64,000 nucleotides of DNA from Paracoccaceae bacterium (GCA_002709405.1 PAQV01000033.1:1-64000); one strand, 5' to 3'. Numbered from the stretch's first letter, positions 1 to 8,741 are shown. Made by a program: numbers and translations. Notes: generated by a model from the sequence alone, not told the origin.

Positions 1-870
1 GGGGTCGAGCCGATCTGCAAGGTGCTGCCGATCGCCCCTTCCACCTACTACGATCACTTGGCGAAGCGGGCAGAACCTGCCCGACGGTCGGCGCGTGCCA
101 GGCAGGACGCGGCTCTGCGCCCCGAGATCCACCGCGTGTTCGAGGAGAACTGGCAGGTCTACGGTGTCCGCAAGGTCTGGCGGCAGCTCGGGCGCGAAGG
201 GATCACAGTCGCGCGCTGCACGGTGGCCAGGCTGATGAAAGACATGGGTCTTCAGGGGATCATTCGCGGCAAGCCACATCGCACGACGGTGCCGGGCAAG
301 AAGGCGTCATGTCCACTCGACAAGGTAAATCGGCAGTTCCGCGTGCCCGCGCCCAACATGCTGTGGGTCAGCGACTTTACCTACGTGGCCACCTGGAAAG
401 GGTTCGCCTACGTCGCCTTCATCATCGATGCTTACGCCAGACGGATTGTGGGCTGGAGGGTCAGCACGTCGGCTCACGCGGGCTTTGTGCTCGATGCGCT
501 GGAGCAGGCCGCCCATGAGCGCCGGCCGACGAAAGGCATGGGACTGGTCCACCACTCGGATCGCGGGTCTCAATACCTGTCCATCAAGTATTCCGAGCGC
601 CTCAGTGAGGCCGGCATCGAGCCATCTGTCGGGAGCGTCGGCGACAGCTATGACAATGCTTTGGCTGAGACAATCAATGGCTTGTTCAAGGCGGAGGTCA
701 TCCACCGCCGCGGACCTTGGCAAAGCTTCGAGAGTGTCGAATACGCGACGCTGGAATGGGTGGACTGGTTCAACAACCGCCGAGTTCTCGAACCCATCGG
801 GAGCATCCCGTCCGCCGAGGCAGAGGCCAACTTCTACGCAGCTCTGGAAACTGAACACATGGCCGCGTAA
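1..870 (+). CDS. IS3-family transposase OrfB, 5'-truncated by window edge
   Basis: This is the catalytic (DDE, rve-type) subunit of an IS3-family transposase, which cuts and joins the element ends. The frame is open at base 1 and the first visible residues (GVEPICKVLPIAPSTYY) match the usual interior of OrfB, so the true start lies upstream, usually by frameshift from OrfA. The HTH_21-like segment is followed by the integrase core: first Asp in WVSDFTYV, second Asp in HHSDRGSQY, and Glu in DNALAETING. The C-terminus (WFNNRRVLEPIGSIPSAEAE) is typical and complete, so this copy looks intact where visible. Confidence 0.93.
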   Translation, partial: GVEPICKVLPIAPSTYYDHLAKRAEPARRSARARQDAALRPEIHRVFEENWQVYGVRKVWRQLGREGITVARCTVARLMKDMGLQGIIRGKPHRTTVPGKKASCPLDKVNRQFRVPAPNMLWVSDFTYVATWKGFAYVAFIIDAYARRIVGWRVSTSAHAGFVLDALEQAAHERRPTKGMGLVHHSDRGSQYLSIKYSERLSEAGIEPSVGSVGDSYDNALAETINGLFKAEVIHRRGPWQSFESVEYATLEWVDWFNNRRVLEPIGSIPSAEAEANFYAALETEHMAA

Positions 871-910
871 CTAACTCAAATCAGCCTTCGGTCCCCCCCG
901 GGGCGGTTCA
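1..910 (+). mobile_element. IS3-family insertion sequence, right part only
   Basis: The left edge of the window lies inside an IS3-family element. Seen: an OrfB transposase reading frame open to base 1, followed by a right end at about 882-910 that finishes in ggggcggttca, which matches the usual terminal repeat of this IS3 branch (ends beginning tgaaccgcccc). OrfA and the left end are outside the window. The element stops 41 bases before the stop codon of the DNA ligase gene, so it sits directly downstream of the repair operon. The exact boundary at 910 is inferred from the family terminus, and no target-site duplication can be checked with only one end visible. Confidence 0.85.
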
Positions 911-930
911 CCCCGGGGGGGACCGAAGGC
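884..930. repeat. Perfect 20-bp inverted repeat across the IS right boundary
   Basis: Bases 884-903 and 911-930 are exact reverse complements (gccttcggtcccccccgggg against its complement), separated by a 7-base loop, cggttca. The left arm is the inner part of the IS right end and the right arm lies outside the predicted IS boundary at 910. The hairpin sits between two convergent genes (transposase and ligase) and could end transcription from both sides, although no T-run follows either arm. Why flanking DNA should match the IS end so exactly is unexplained; see findings. Confidence 0.8.
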
Positions 931-951
931 GATGGTGGCAGAGCCCCCTGC

Positions 952-2550
952 CTAGCCGTAGATCCGCAGCATGTCCTGAAGGTCATCAAGCGTGTTTGCC
1001 TCGGCCACGGGCTTGTCCTTTCGCCAACGGGCCATGCGCGGGAACCGTAAGGCGACGCCGGACTTGTGGCGGGGGGAGGGCTGGATGCCTTCGAAGGCGA
1101 TTTCGAAGACATGCTCGGGCGTGACCTGGCGGACGGGGCCGAAGCGCTGCAGCGTGTTCTTGCGGACCCAGGCGGTGATCTCTCGGAACTCGGCGTCGGT
1201 CAGGCCGGAATAGGCCTTGGTGAAGGGGACCAGTTCGTTGCCCTTCCAGACCGCGAAGGTGAAATCGGTGAAGAGGTTGGCGCGGCGGCCGTGGCCGGAC
1301 TGGGCGTAGATCATCACGGCATCGATCGTCAGCGGGTCGAGCTTCCATTTCCACCAGTGGCCCTTCTTGCGCCCGGCGAGGTAGGGGCTGTCGCGGTGCT
1401 TGAGCATCAGGCCCTCGGCCTGGTGGTCCCGGGCGGTGGCCCGGGTGGCGGCGAGGGTGGTCCAGTCCGTGAAGGGGATTTCGGGCGACAGGCGGACGGG
1501 GGCGTCGGGGGGCAGGGAGGCGGTGAGCTGTGCCAGGTGGGCCCGCCGGGTGGCGAAGGGCGTGGCGCGCAGATCGGTGCCGTTCTCTTCCAGCAGGTCG
1601 TAGGCGTAAAGGATCACCGGGGCGTCGCGCAGCAGGGACTTGGGCACTGTCTTGCGACCGATGCGCTTTTGCAGGGCGTTGAAGGGCAGGGGGCGGGTGT
1701 CGGCCCAGGCCAGGATCTCGCCATCGAGCACCACGCCGTCGGGCAGGAAATCGATCGCGCGGGCCAGTTCGGGGAAGCGGTCGGTCATCAGCTCTTCGCC
1801 CCGGGACCAGACATGGTGCTGGCCGTCGCGCAGGATCAGCTGGCCGCGGATGCCATCCCATTTCCATTCCGCGTGCCAGTCCCCGGGCGGGCCCAACGTG
1901 TCGGGGTCGTCCTCCAGCGCGTGGGCCAGGCAGAACGGGTAGGGGCGCGAGGACCGGGCCGCGGGGTCGTCGGCCTCGATCAGGGCGGCCCAGGAGGTGG
2001 TTTGCGGGGTCCAGTCGCCCATCAGGCGGTGGGCGAGGTCGGCCTCGTCCCGGCCGGTGGCGCGAGCAAGGGCCCGGGTCATCAGCTTTTGCGAAATGCC
2101 GATGCGGAAGCCGCCCGTCAGCAGCTTGTTGAAGAGGAACCGTTCGGTCGTGTCGAGTTGGTCCCAGGCGTTGAGGACGGTCTCTTTGCGGGTCTCTTCT
2201 GGCTGCTGGCCGAGGGCGGCGAGCGTGGTGATCCAGTGGCTGAGCGGCTGATCGGAACTGGACGTGACCCGTTCGGTGGGCAGGATGAGCGCGATGGTTT
2301 CGGCCAGGTCGCCGACGATGGGGTAGGTTTCCTCGAACAGCCACAGGGGCAGGCCCGCGCGTTCGGCGGCCCATTCACGCAGGCGCGTTGTGGTGACGGC
2401 CCGTTTGGGGCGGCGGCCCGAGAACAGGGCGACGGTCCACAGGCGGTCGGCGTCGGGCGCGTCAGAGAGGTACTCGGCCAGGGCGGCGACCTTGACGCTG
2501 GTCTTGGTGGTCTGGTCGATGCGGGTGAAGAGCGCGGCGAAGTCCTTCAT
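952..2550 (-). CDS. ATP-dependent DNA ligase (Exo-Lig-Lhr-Pde repair cassette type)
   Basis: Seals DNA nicks using ATP, through a covalent lysine-AMP intermediate. The 532-residue protein has an N-terminal all-helical DNA-binding part (about 1-200), the adenylation motif KWDG with the nucleotidyl lysine near residue 230, motif III-like DGEILAW, motif IV-like EGLMLKHRDSPY, motif V WWKWK, and a C-terminal OB fold. Length and order fit the family named cisplatin-damage-response ATP-dependent ligase, which is encoded beside an SNM1-type exonuclease, as here. Its start overlaps the exonuclease stop by four bases (ATGA), indicating coupled translation. The Lhr helicase and Pde endonuclease that often follow are not seen, because an IS3 element lies immediately downstream. 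Confidence 0.93.
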   Translation of the reverse strand: MKDFAALFTRIDQTTKTSVKVAALAEYLSDAPDADRLWTVALFSGRRPKRAVTTTRLREWAAERAGLPLWLFEETYPIVGDLAETIALILPTERVTSSSDQPLSHWITTLAALGQQPEETRKETVLNAWDQLDTTERFLFNKLLTGGFRIGISQKLMTRALARATGRDEADLAHRLMGDWTPQTTSWAALIEADDPAARSSRPYPFCLAHALEDDPDTLGPPGDWHAEWKWDGIRGQLILRDGQHHVWSRGEELMTDRFPELARAIDFLPDGVVLDGEILAWADTRPLPFNALQKRIGRKTVPKSLLRDAPVILYAYDLLEENGTDLRATPFATRRAHLAQLTASLPPDAPVRLSPEIPFTDWTTLAATRATARDHQAEGLMLKHRDSPYLAGRKKGHWWKWKLDPLTIDAVMIYAQSGHGRRANLFTDFTFAVWKGNELVPFTKAYSGLTDAEFREITAWVRKNTLQRFGPVRQVTPEHVFEIAFEGIQPSPRHKSGVALRFPRMARWRKDKPVAEANTLDDLQDMLRIYG

Positions 2551-3605
2551 GGGGCGGGACTTTCCGCGGCGCGGTCTTCGGGATCGCCGGAATCGCCGGC
2601 ATCATCGGGCGCGTCGAGGCTTTCGCCTTCGAACTGGGTGGGCACGATGCCGGCGTCGTGGCCCTGCGAGGTCAGCCAGCGGCAGAAGATCTCGGTATAG
2701 CCGTGGGTGACAAAGACCTTCTCGGCCCCGGTTTCGGTGATGGCCGTGTTCAGCCCGTCCCAGTCGGCATGGTCCGAGATCACGAAGCCCCGGTCGGCGG
2801 CCCGGCGGCGGCGCACGCCGCGCAATTGCATCCAGCCCGAGGCGAAGCCGGTCGACAGCGGCCCGAACCGGCGCGACCAGGTGGAGCCGATGGCCGAGGG
2901 CGGGCAGAGCACCAGCGCGCCGGGGTGGTCCTTGGGGTTGGTGTCGGGCGTGACCTGGATGGTGTGGGGCAGGGCATAGCCCTGGTCGCGCAGCACCCGG
3001 GTCGTGTGTTCGATGGCCCCGTGGGTCAGGATCGGGCCTTGGGCGGCATCCAGCAGGGACAGCAGCCGTTGGGCCTTGCCCAGCGAATAGGCTCCCAGGA
3101 TAGGCGTGCGGCCGGTGGCGATGCTGTCGGCCCACCAGGCGGCCAGGTCGATGGCCAGCTCTGATTGGGGGCGCCAGCGAAAGGCGGGCAGACCGAAGGT
3201 GCATTCGGAAATGAAGGTGTGGCAGCGGACCGGTTCAAACGGTTCGGACAGCCCGTCGGGCGTGGTCTTGTAATCGCCCGAGACCACCCAGACCTCGCCC
3301 GCGACCTCGATGCGGATCTGGGCCGAGCCGGGGACGTGGCCGGCGGGATGGAAGGACACCTGTGCATCGCCGATGCGGCGGGACACGCCATAGTCGATCG
3401 TATCCAGGGCGATGTCGCCCAGCCGGTGGCGCAGCACCGGGGCGGCGGCCTTGGTGGCGAGGTAGGCGGACATGCCGGGGCGGGCGTGGTCGGCGTGGCC
3501 ATGGGTGATCAGCGCCCGGGCGACCGGGCGCCAGGGATCGACGAAGAAATCTCCCGCGGGGCAATAGATGCCGTGTTCGGTGAAGGTCAGGACCGGGTCG
3601 CGCAT
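2547..3605 (-). CDS. Ligase-associated metallo-beta-lactamase-fold exonuclease
   Basis: Predicted metal-dependent DNA exonuclease of the SNM1/CPSF-like beta-lactamase superfamily, partner of the adjacent ATP-dependent ligase in DNA damage repair. At 352 residues it has the metal-binding signature HGHADH at about residues 35-40, a further metal-ligand motif VSGDYKTTPDG, the later His in LTHGAIEH, and ISDHADWDGLN followed by VFVTHGYTE. The order of motifs is complete. The ATGA overlap with the ligase start and a 39-base gap to the upstream hydrolase suggest one transcript. Family assignment is firm; the exact polarity of the nuclease is not visible from sequence. Confidence 0.92.
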   Translation of the reverse strand: MRDPVLTFTEHGIYCPAGDFFVDPWRPVARALITHGHADHARPGMSAYLATKAAAPVLRHRLGDIALDTIDYGVSRRIGDAQVSFHPAGHVPGSAQIRIEVAGEVWVVSGDYKTTPDGLSEPFEPVRCHTFISECTFGLPAFRWRPQSELAIDLAAWWADSIATGRTPILGAYSLGKAQRLLSLLDAAQGPILTHGAIEHTTRVLRDQGYALPHTIQVTPDTNPKDHPGALVLCPPSAIGSTWSRRFGPLSTGFASGWMQLRGVRRRRAADRGFVISDHADWDGLNTAITETGAEKVFVTHGYTEIFCRWLTSQGHDAGIVPTQFEGESLDAPDDAGDSGDPEDRAAESPAP

Positions 3606-3644
3606 GGGGCGAAGCCTAGCGCCCGGGGCCTGCCGGTCCAGTGC

Positions 3645-4625
3645 TCAGGCGCTTTGCGCGGCGGGCTTTTCACCCGGGCCGGCCCCGGCGGCGGCGTCGA
3701 AATGGGCGACCAGCCGGTCGAAGACGGTGCGCCGGGTTTCGGGGATTTCCATCAGTACCTCGTGTTCGGCATCGGGCACGATGACCAGCTCTCCGCCCGG
3801 CCAGCTGGCCATGCGGGTGCGGATCCGGTCCACGTCGACGATGCGCTCGGCGGCGCCGACGAAGGTCAGGCAGGGCAGGGAGGGCGCGGGCCGGGCGGCC
3901 ATTTCACGTGTGATTTTCAGCGCCTCGCGCAGCCAGGTCAGCGTCGGCCCGCCGATGGCCAGGTCCGGGTGGGCGGCGATCTGGGCGCGCATCATGTCGT
4001 ACATGTCCCGGTCGCGGGTGAGGGCGTTGTCCTCGAAGGGCTGCGAGGTGACGTAGTTTTCGTAGCGGGTCGAGGGCGGCAGCTTGTGGCCAAAGCCGAC
4101 CTTGGGCGCGACGATGGCCAGGGTCCAGCCGATCTGGCGCACCACCGGGGCGATCGAGATCCCCCACATCGGCCCGGTGAAGGCGGCCGAGGCCACGGGC
4201 AGGCCGTTCATCACCGCGTTCAGCCCGATGGCCCCGCCCATGGAATGGCCGATGACGTGCCAGGGCTTGGGCATGTCCAGGTGGGCCACGGCGTCCATCA
4301 CCGCGTCGGCGTCCAGCTGGTAGTCGTGGAAATCTTCGACATGGCCCACGCGGATGTCGGGGGACAGCCGGTCGGCCAGCCCCTGTCCGCGCCAGTCGAT
4401 GGCGATCATCGCGTAGCCGCGGGCGGCAAAGTCGCGGGCGGCGGCCCCGTATTTCTCGACATATTCCGTGCGTCCGGGGAACAGCAGCACCGTGCCGCGC
4501 GCGCCCTCGCAGGGCCAGGCGGCAAAGCGGATGCGCCGGCCGTCGGCGGCGGTCACCCAGTAGGCGCGGCCGCTGTCAGGGCCCGGGGCGATGTCGTCGT
4601 ATAGCGGGGCCGCCTGAAGCTGCAT
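3645..4625 (-). CDS. Alpha/beta hydrolase, lysophospholipase/monoacylglycerol-lipase type
   Basis: A serine hydrolase likely acting on lysophospholipids or monoacylglycerols (Hydrolase_4, PldB-like). The 326-residue protein shows an oxyanion segment LLFPGRTEYVEKYG, the motif AIDWRGQGLADR, the nucleophile elbow GHSMGG with Ser near residue 128, and a C-terminal His in DAEHEVLMEIPE. No signal peptide is seen, so it is probably cytoplasmic or membrane-associated. Its ATG overlaps the stop of the upstream SCP2-like gene (ATGA), and the exonuclease begins 39 bases downstream. This lipid-handling pair thus appears to be transcribed with the repair genes; a functional link is not established. Confidence 0.85.
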   Translation of the reverse strand: MQLQAAPLYDDIAPGPDSGRAYWVTAADGRRIRFAAWPCEGARGTVLLFPGRTEYVEKYGAAARDFAARGYAMIAIDWRGQGLADRLSPDIRVGHVEDFHDYQLDADAVMDAVAHLDMPKPWHVIGHSMGGAIGLNAVMNGLPVASAAFTGPMWGISIAPVVRQIGWTLAIVAPKVGFGHKLPPSTRYENYVTSQPFEDNALTRDRDMYDMMRAQIAAHPDLAIGGPTLTWLREALKITREMAARPAPSLPCLTFVGAAERIVDVDRIRTRMASWPGGELVIVPDAEHEVLMEIPETRRTVFDRLVAHFDAAAGAGPGEKPAAQSA

Positions 4626-4915
4626 CAGCCCAGCACCGAGGCCAGTTGCATGGCCAGGCCCATGTCGCCGTCGACGGCCAGCTTGCCGGACATGAAGGCG
4701 GCGGTGGGGTCCAGTTCCTTGTTGAACATGGCGCGGATGGTGTCGGCGTCGGCGCTCATGGTGACGTCGGCGTCTGCGTCCGAGATCTCGGCGGTGTCCG
4801 AGGTGAAGACGATGGCGCCCTCGTCGGGGATATCGAGCTTGGCAGTGCCGTCAAAGCTGGCCTCTTCGAGGCGGGGTTTCAGCTCTTCCAGGATGTCCTG
4901 CAAAAATTCGCTCAT
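4625..4915 (-). CDS. SCP2 sterol-binding-domain-like small protein
   Basis: A 96-residue acidic protein resembling a stand-alone SCP2 lipid-transfer domain: conserved features include the segment VTMSADADTIRAMF, FMSGKLAVDGDMGLAM, and the helical C-terminus. These domains bind lipids or acyl chains in a hydrophobic tunnel; in bacteria the ligand is generally unknown. The start at 4915 gives the usual family length, and the following gene begins within its stop codon, so it is the first gene of a likely four-gene transcript. It is divergent from the TPR protein, with 72 bases between starts that must hold both promoters. Confidence 0.85.
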   Translation of the reverse strand: MSEFLQDILEELKPRLEEASFDGTAKLDIPDEGAIVFTSDTAEISDADADVTMSADADTIRAMFNKELDPTAAFMSGKLAVDGDMGLAMQLASVLG

Positions 4916-4987
4916 GTGCAAAGGTCCTTGAAATTGACGCAGCCGTGTCTGGTAATCGCTGCGCGCTCGGTTACACTCAAATATGTT

Positions 4988-5638
4988 ATGAAAGCAGCAT
5001 ACGCCAAACTCAAAGGAATCGTCACGGCATTTGCGGTTACGGTTTCCATCGTGGGGCTTTCGCCGGTCGTGGCGGATGCCCAGGAGGCAGAGGAACCGGT
5101 CGCGCCGCAGGCCCGGCCAGAGGTCGACGTCGAGGCCGAAGTCGAGGCGGATGACCTGCGTGGGGCGGACGAGGCGGAACTGCTGCGGCGGCTGGCCGGG
5201 GCCGATGCGGCCGATGCCATCCGGATCGACCGCGAGCTGCAAGCTTTGTGGCGCAAAAGCGGGTCGGCCTCGATGGACCTGCTGTTCAGCCGGGCCCGGG
5301 AGGCGCTGGAAGAGGCGGATCTGAATGGGGCGATCGACCACCTGACCGCCCTGACCGACCATGCCCCCGATTTCGCCGAGGGCTGGCACATGCGGGCCAC
5401 GGCCTATTACCGGGCGGAACTGTTTGGGCCGGCGGTGGCCGACCTGGAGCGGACCCTGGCGCTGAACCCCAACAACTACCGGGCCATCTTTGGACTGGGC
5501 GCGATCCTGGAAACCTTCGGGGATGAAAAACGCGCCTATCAGGCTTATCTCCGCGCAGAGGCTATACATCCCCATTTCGAGGACGTAATTGAGGCGTTGG
5601 ACCGGCTCCGTCCTGGCGTCGAAGGCCAAACGCTGTAA
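4988..5638 (+). CDS. Exported tetratricopeptide-repeat protein
   Basis: A 216-residue protein with an N-terminal Sec-type signal peptide (positively charged start, hydrophobic stretch, cleavage near ADAQ at about residues 29-32), an acidic linker rich in Glu, Asp and Val, and two or three TPR units in the C-terminal half (for example DLNGAIDHLTALTDHAPDFAEGWHMR and the following repeat; the first 20 residues of that stretch carry the pattern). TPR repeats mediate protein contacts, so it is likely a periplasmic scaffold. The start at ATG 4988 was chosen because it creates the signal peptide. The helicase gene begins 22 bases after its stop. Confidence 0.8.
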   Translation: MKAAYAKLKGIVTAFAVTVSIVGLSPVVADAQEAEEPVAPQARPEVDVEAEVEADDLRGADEAELLRRLAGADAADAIRIDRELQALWRKSGSASMDLLFSRAREALEEADLNGAIDHLTALTDHAPDFAEGWHMRATAYYRAELFGPAVADLERTLALNPNNYRAIFGLGAILETFGDEKRAYQAYLRAEAIHPHFEDVIEALDRLRPGVEGQTL

Positions 5639-5660
5639 CTGCCCCGCCCCGCGGAGACGT

Positions 5661-8600
5661 ATGATGACCGGGTCATCCCGGGTTGTGGCCGTGCTCGGCC
5701 CGACCAATACAGGCAAGACCACCTATGCCATCGAGCGTATGCTCGGGTATCGCACCGGTGTGATCGGCCTTCCCCTGAGATTGCTGGCCCGCGAGGTCTA
5801 TGACCGAATCGTGGAACTGCGCGGCCCGTCGGTCGTGGCCCTGGTCACGGGCGAAGAGCGAATCGTGCCGCCGCGGACCCAGTACTGGGTCTGCACGGTC
5901 GAGGCGATGCCCGAGGGCATGGGCACCGATTTCCTGGCGGTGGACGAGATCCAGCTGTGTGCCGATCCCGAGCGGGGCCATGTCTTTACCGACCGGCTGC
6001 TGCGGGCGCGGGGCACGAACGAGACGATCTTCCTGGGCTCGGACACCATGCGCGGGCCGATCCGAGAGCTGATCCCCGAGGCGACGTTCCTTTACCGCGA
6101 GCGGATGAGCGAGCTGCTGTACACCGGGGCCAAGAAGATCAGCAGGATGCCGCCGCGCTCGGCCATCGTCGGGTTCTCGGTCGACAACGTCTATGCCATC
6201 GCGGAACTGATCCGCCGCCAGAAGGGCGGGGCGGCGGTGGTGATGGGCGCTTTGTCCCCGCGCACGCGCAACGCGCAGGTGGCGCTTTATCAGAATGGCG
6301 AGGTCGACTACCTGGTGGCCACCGATGCGATCGGCATGGGGCTGAACCTGGACATCGACCACGTGGCCTTTTCGGCGCTGTCCAAGTTCGACGGCCGGCG
6401 GATGCGCCCGCTGGCGCCCAACGAGCTGGCCCAGATCGCCGGCCGGGCCGGGCGGGGGATGCGCAACGGGACCTTTGGCGTGACGGGCGAGGCCTCGCCG
6501 CTGGACGAGGGCGTGGCCCAGGCGATCATGGACCACCGGTTCACGCCCCTGAAGAAGCTGAACTGGCGCAATGCGGCCCTTGCCTTCGGGTCCATCGACC
6601 GTCTGATCGAATCGCTGGAACAGGCCCCGGACGACGACACCCTGGTGCGGGCGCGCGAATCCGATGACCTGACGGCCCTGAAGATGCTGGGCAAGGTCGC
6701 CGAGATCGAGGCCCGGGCGACCGATGGCGCGTCGGTCCGGCTGCTGTGGGACGTCTGCCGCATTCCCGACTTCCGGGGCATCAGCCACGGGGAACATGCG
6801 TCGCTTCTGGAGGTTATCTTCAGGCATTTGCACGAACGTGGCGCGGTGCCGAACGACTTCATGGCCCGCCAGATCAAGCGAATCGACCGCACCGATGGCG
6901 ACATCGACACGCTGTCGAAACGGCTGGCGTTTATCCGCACATGGACCTACGTGGCCCAGCGGAAGGGTTGGGTCGAAGATGAAAGTCATTGGCGTGAGGA
7001 ATCGCGCGCTGTAGAAGACAGGGTGTCCGACGCCCTGCACGAGCGTCTGACCCAGAGATTTGTGGACCGGCGCACATCCGTGTTGCTGCGCCGGCTCAAG
7101 CAGAAGGAGGCCCTTTTGGCCGAAGTGAACGACAAGGGGGAAGTGACGGTCGAGGGCGAATTCGTCGGCCGTCTGGACGGATTCCGGTTTGCACCGGACA
7201 AAAGCGCCCAGGGGCCCGAGGCAAAGACGCTGAAAGCGGCCTCGGTTCAGGCGCTGGTTCCGCATTTCCATCTGCGCGCGGACCGGTTCTACAATGCACC
7301 GGATACCGAGATCGACTTTACCGAACAGGGTGGCCTGATGTGGGGCGATTCTGCGGTGGGCAAGCTGGTGGCCGGGGCGGAACCGCTCAAGCCGATGGTC
7401 GAGGTCTTCGTCGACGAGGCCGCCGGCCCCGACGTGGCGGCCAAGGTCCAGCGCCGGCTGCAGCATTTCATCGACCGCAAGGTTGCGGCCCTGTTCGAGC
7501 CGCTGACGGCGATGCAGAAGGACGAGGCGCTGACCGGGCTGGCCCGGGGCTTTGCCTTCCGCATGGTCGAGAACCTTGGCATCATCCCGCGCGCGGCGGT
7601 GATGCAAGAGGTCAAGGACCTGGACCAGGACGCGCGCTCGCTGCTGCGCAAGCATGGCATCCGGTTCGGTCAGTTCACCATCTTCATGCCGCTGCTGCTG
7701 AAGCCCGCGCCGACGCGCCTGCGTCTGGTGCTGTGGGGGCTGGCCAACGGGCTGGCCGAATTCCCCGAAGCGCCGCCTCCGGGGCTGGTGACGGTGCCGT
7801 CGGTGACGGATGCGCCGGATGGCTACCATGCCATGGCAGGCTATCGCGAAGCCGGCGAGCGGGCGATCCGCATCGACATGCTTGAACGCCTGGCCGACAT
7901 GCTGCGGGCCGAGGACAGCCGTGGCGGGTTCGAGGCCAAGGCAGACATGCTGTCGATCACCGGCATGACCCTGGCCCAGTTCGCCAACCTGATGGAAGGC
8001 CTGGGCTATCGCGCGGTCAAGGACGAGCGCGTCAAGGTCAAGCCCGCTCCCGCTGCACTTGCTGCTCCGGCGGCTGAAACGGCCGACGCATCGGCGGACC
8101 CGGTCGCAGAGGCGCCCGAGGCCGAAGTTGCTGCTGAAGCCCCCGCCGAGGGTGTGACGGAAGCGCCCGCTGATGCACCGGCCGAGGCGCCTGCCGAAGA
8201 GGTGGCAGCCGAAGAGGCCGCCGTCGAGACGGCGGAGACCCCGGCAGACAGCGCCGAACTGGCCGCCGAGCCTGAAACGCCCGCCGAAGCTGCCGAAGCG
8301 CCGGAAACGGCCGAGCCTGTCGAGGCCACTGAACCTGCCGAGGCTTCGGCAGAGGCACCCGCAGAAGCGCCCGCAGATCCTGAGGCCGGCGAGCCCGAGA
8401 TGGAGGTCTTCTACACCTTCACCTGGGGTCGTCAGCGCCCGGCGAACCAGGGCCAGCGGGGCAATGCCCGGCGTGGTCGTGACGGGGCTCGTGATGGGGG
8501 CCGCGAGGGTGGCCGCGAGGCCGGCGGTGGTGGCAAGCCCCAGGGCAAGAAGGGCGGCAAGCCGCGCCGCGACCGCGATGGTGGCGGTGGCCGGCCGCAG

Positions 8601-8741
8601 GGCAAAAAGGGCGGTCCGCGCGACCAGAAGGGGGCCAAGACCTATTCCTCGCGCCCGCCCCGCCAGGAAAAGAAGATCGACCCCGACAATCCCTTCGCCG
8701 CCGCGCTGATGGCGCTGCGGGACGACAAGTCGGACAAGTGA
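5661..8741 (+). CDS. SUV3-like DEAD/DEAH-type helicase with acidic and basic tails (MgpS-like)
   Basis: ATP-dependent nucleic-acid helicase of about 1026 residues. The core has Walker A GPTNTGKTT near residues 13-21, a SUV3-type motif II DEIQ, SAT-like segments, and motif VI QIAGRAGRG. These are the signs of the mitochondrial SUV3 / MgpS branch of superfamily 2; in Rhodobacter, mgpS was described as affecting photosynthesis gene expression, which I recall but cannot verify here. Following the core is an Ala/Glu/Pro low-complexity acidic tract (about 8040-8400), a short conserved patch (EVFYTFTWGRQRP), and a Gly/Arg/Lys-rich basic tail with RGG-like and KGG repeats. GGAG precedes the ATG. The S4 RNA-binding protein gene follows, so an RNA role is likely. 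Confidence 0.85.
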   Translation: MMTGSSRVVAVLGPTNTGKTTYAIERMLGYRTGVIGLPLRLLAREVYDRIVELRGPSVVALVTGEERIVPPRTQYWVCTVEAMPEGMGTDFLAVDEIQLCADPERGHVFTDRLLRARGTNETIFLGSDTMRGPIRELIPEATFLYRERMSELLYTGAKKISRMPPRSAIVGFSVDNVYAIAELIRRQKGGAAVVMGALSPRTRNAQVALYQNGEVDYLVATDAIGMGLNLDIDHVAFSALSKFDGRRMRPLAPNELAQIAGRAGRGMRNGTFGVTGEASPLDEGVAQAIMDHRFTPLKKLNWRNAALAFGSIDRLIESLEQAPDDDTLVRARESDDLTALKMLGKVAEIEARATDGASVRLLWDVCRIPDFRGISHGEHASLLEVIFRHLHERGAVPNDFMARQIKRIDRTDGDIDTLSKRLAFIRTWTYVAQRKGWVEDESHWREESRAVEDRVSDALHERLTQRFVDRRTSVLLRRLKQKEALLAEVNDKGEVTVEGEFVGRLDGFRFAPDKSAQGPEAKTLKAASVQALVPHFHLRADRFYNAPDTEIDFTEQGGLMWGDSAVGKLVAGAEPLKPMVEVFVDEAAGPDVAAKVQRRLQHFIDRKVAALFEPLTAMQKDEALTGLARGFAFRMVENLGIIPRAAVMQEVKDLDQDARSLLRKHGIRFGQFTIFMPLLLKPAPTRLRLVLWGLANGLAEFPEAPPPGLVTVPSVTDAPDGYHAMAGYREAGERAIRIDMLERLADMLRAEDSRGGFEAKADMLSITGMTLAQFANLMEGLGYRAVKDERVKVKPAPAALAAPAAETADASADPVAEAPEAEVAAEAPAEGVTEAPADAPAEAPAEEVAAEEAAVETAETPADSAELAAEPETPAEAAEAPETAEPVEATEPAEASAEAPAEAPADPEAGEPEMEVFYTFTWGRQRPANQGQRGNARRGRDGARDGGREGGREAGGGGKPQGKKGGKPRRDRDGGGGRPQGKKGGPRDQKGAKTYSSRPPRQEKKIDPDNPFAAALMALRDDKSDK

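Noticed and set aside
1066-2700. A 544-codon plus-strand frame antisense to the ligase
   Set aside because: Composition is Gly/Val-rich shadow sequence, no ribosome-binding site and no domain; the ligase on the other strand has a full motif set.
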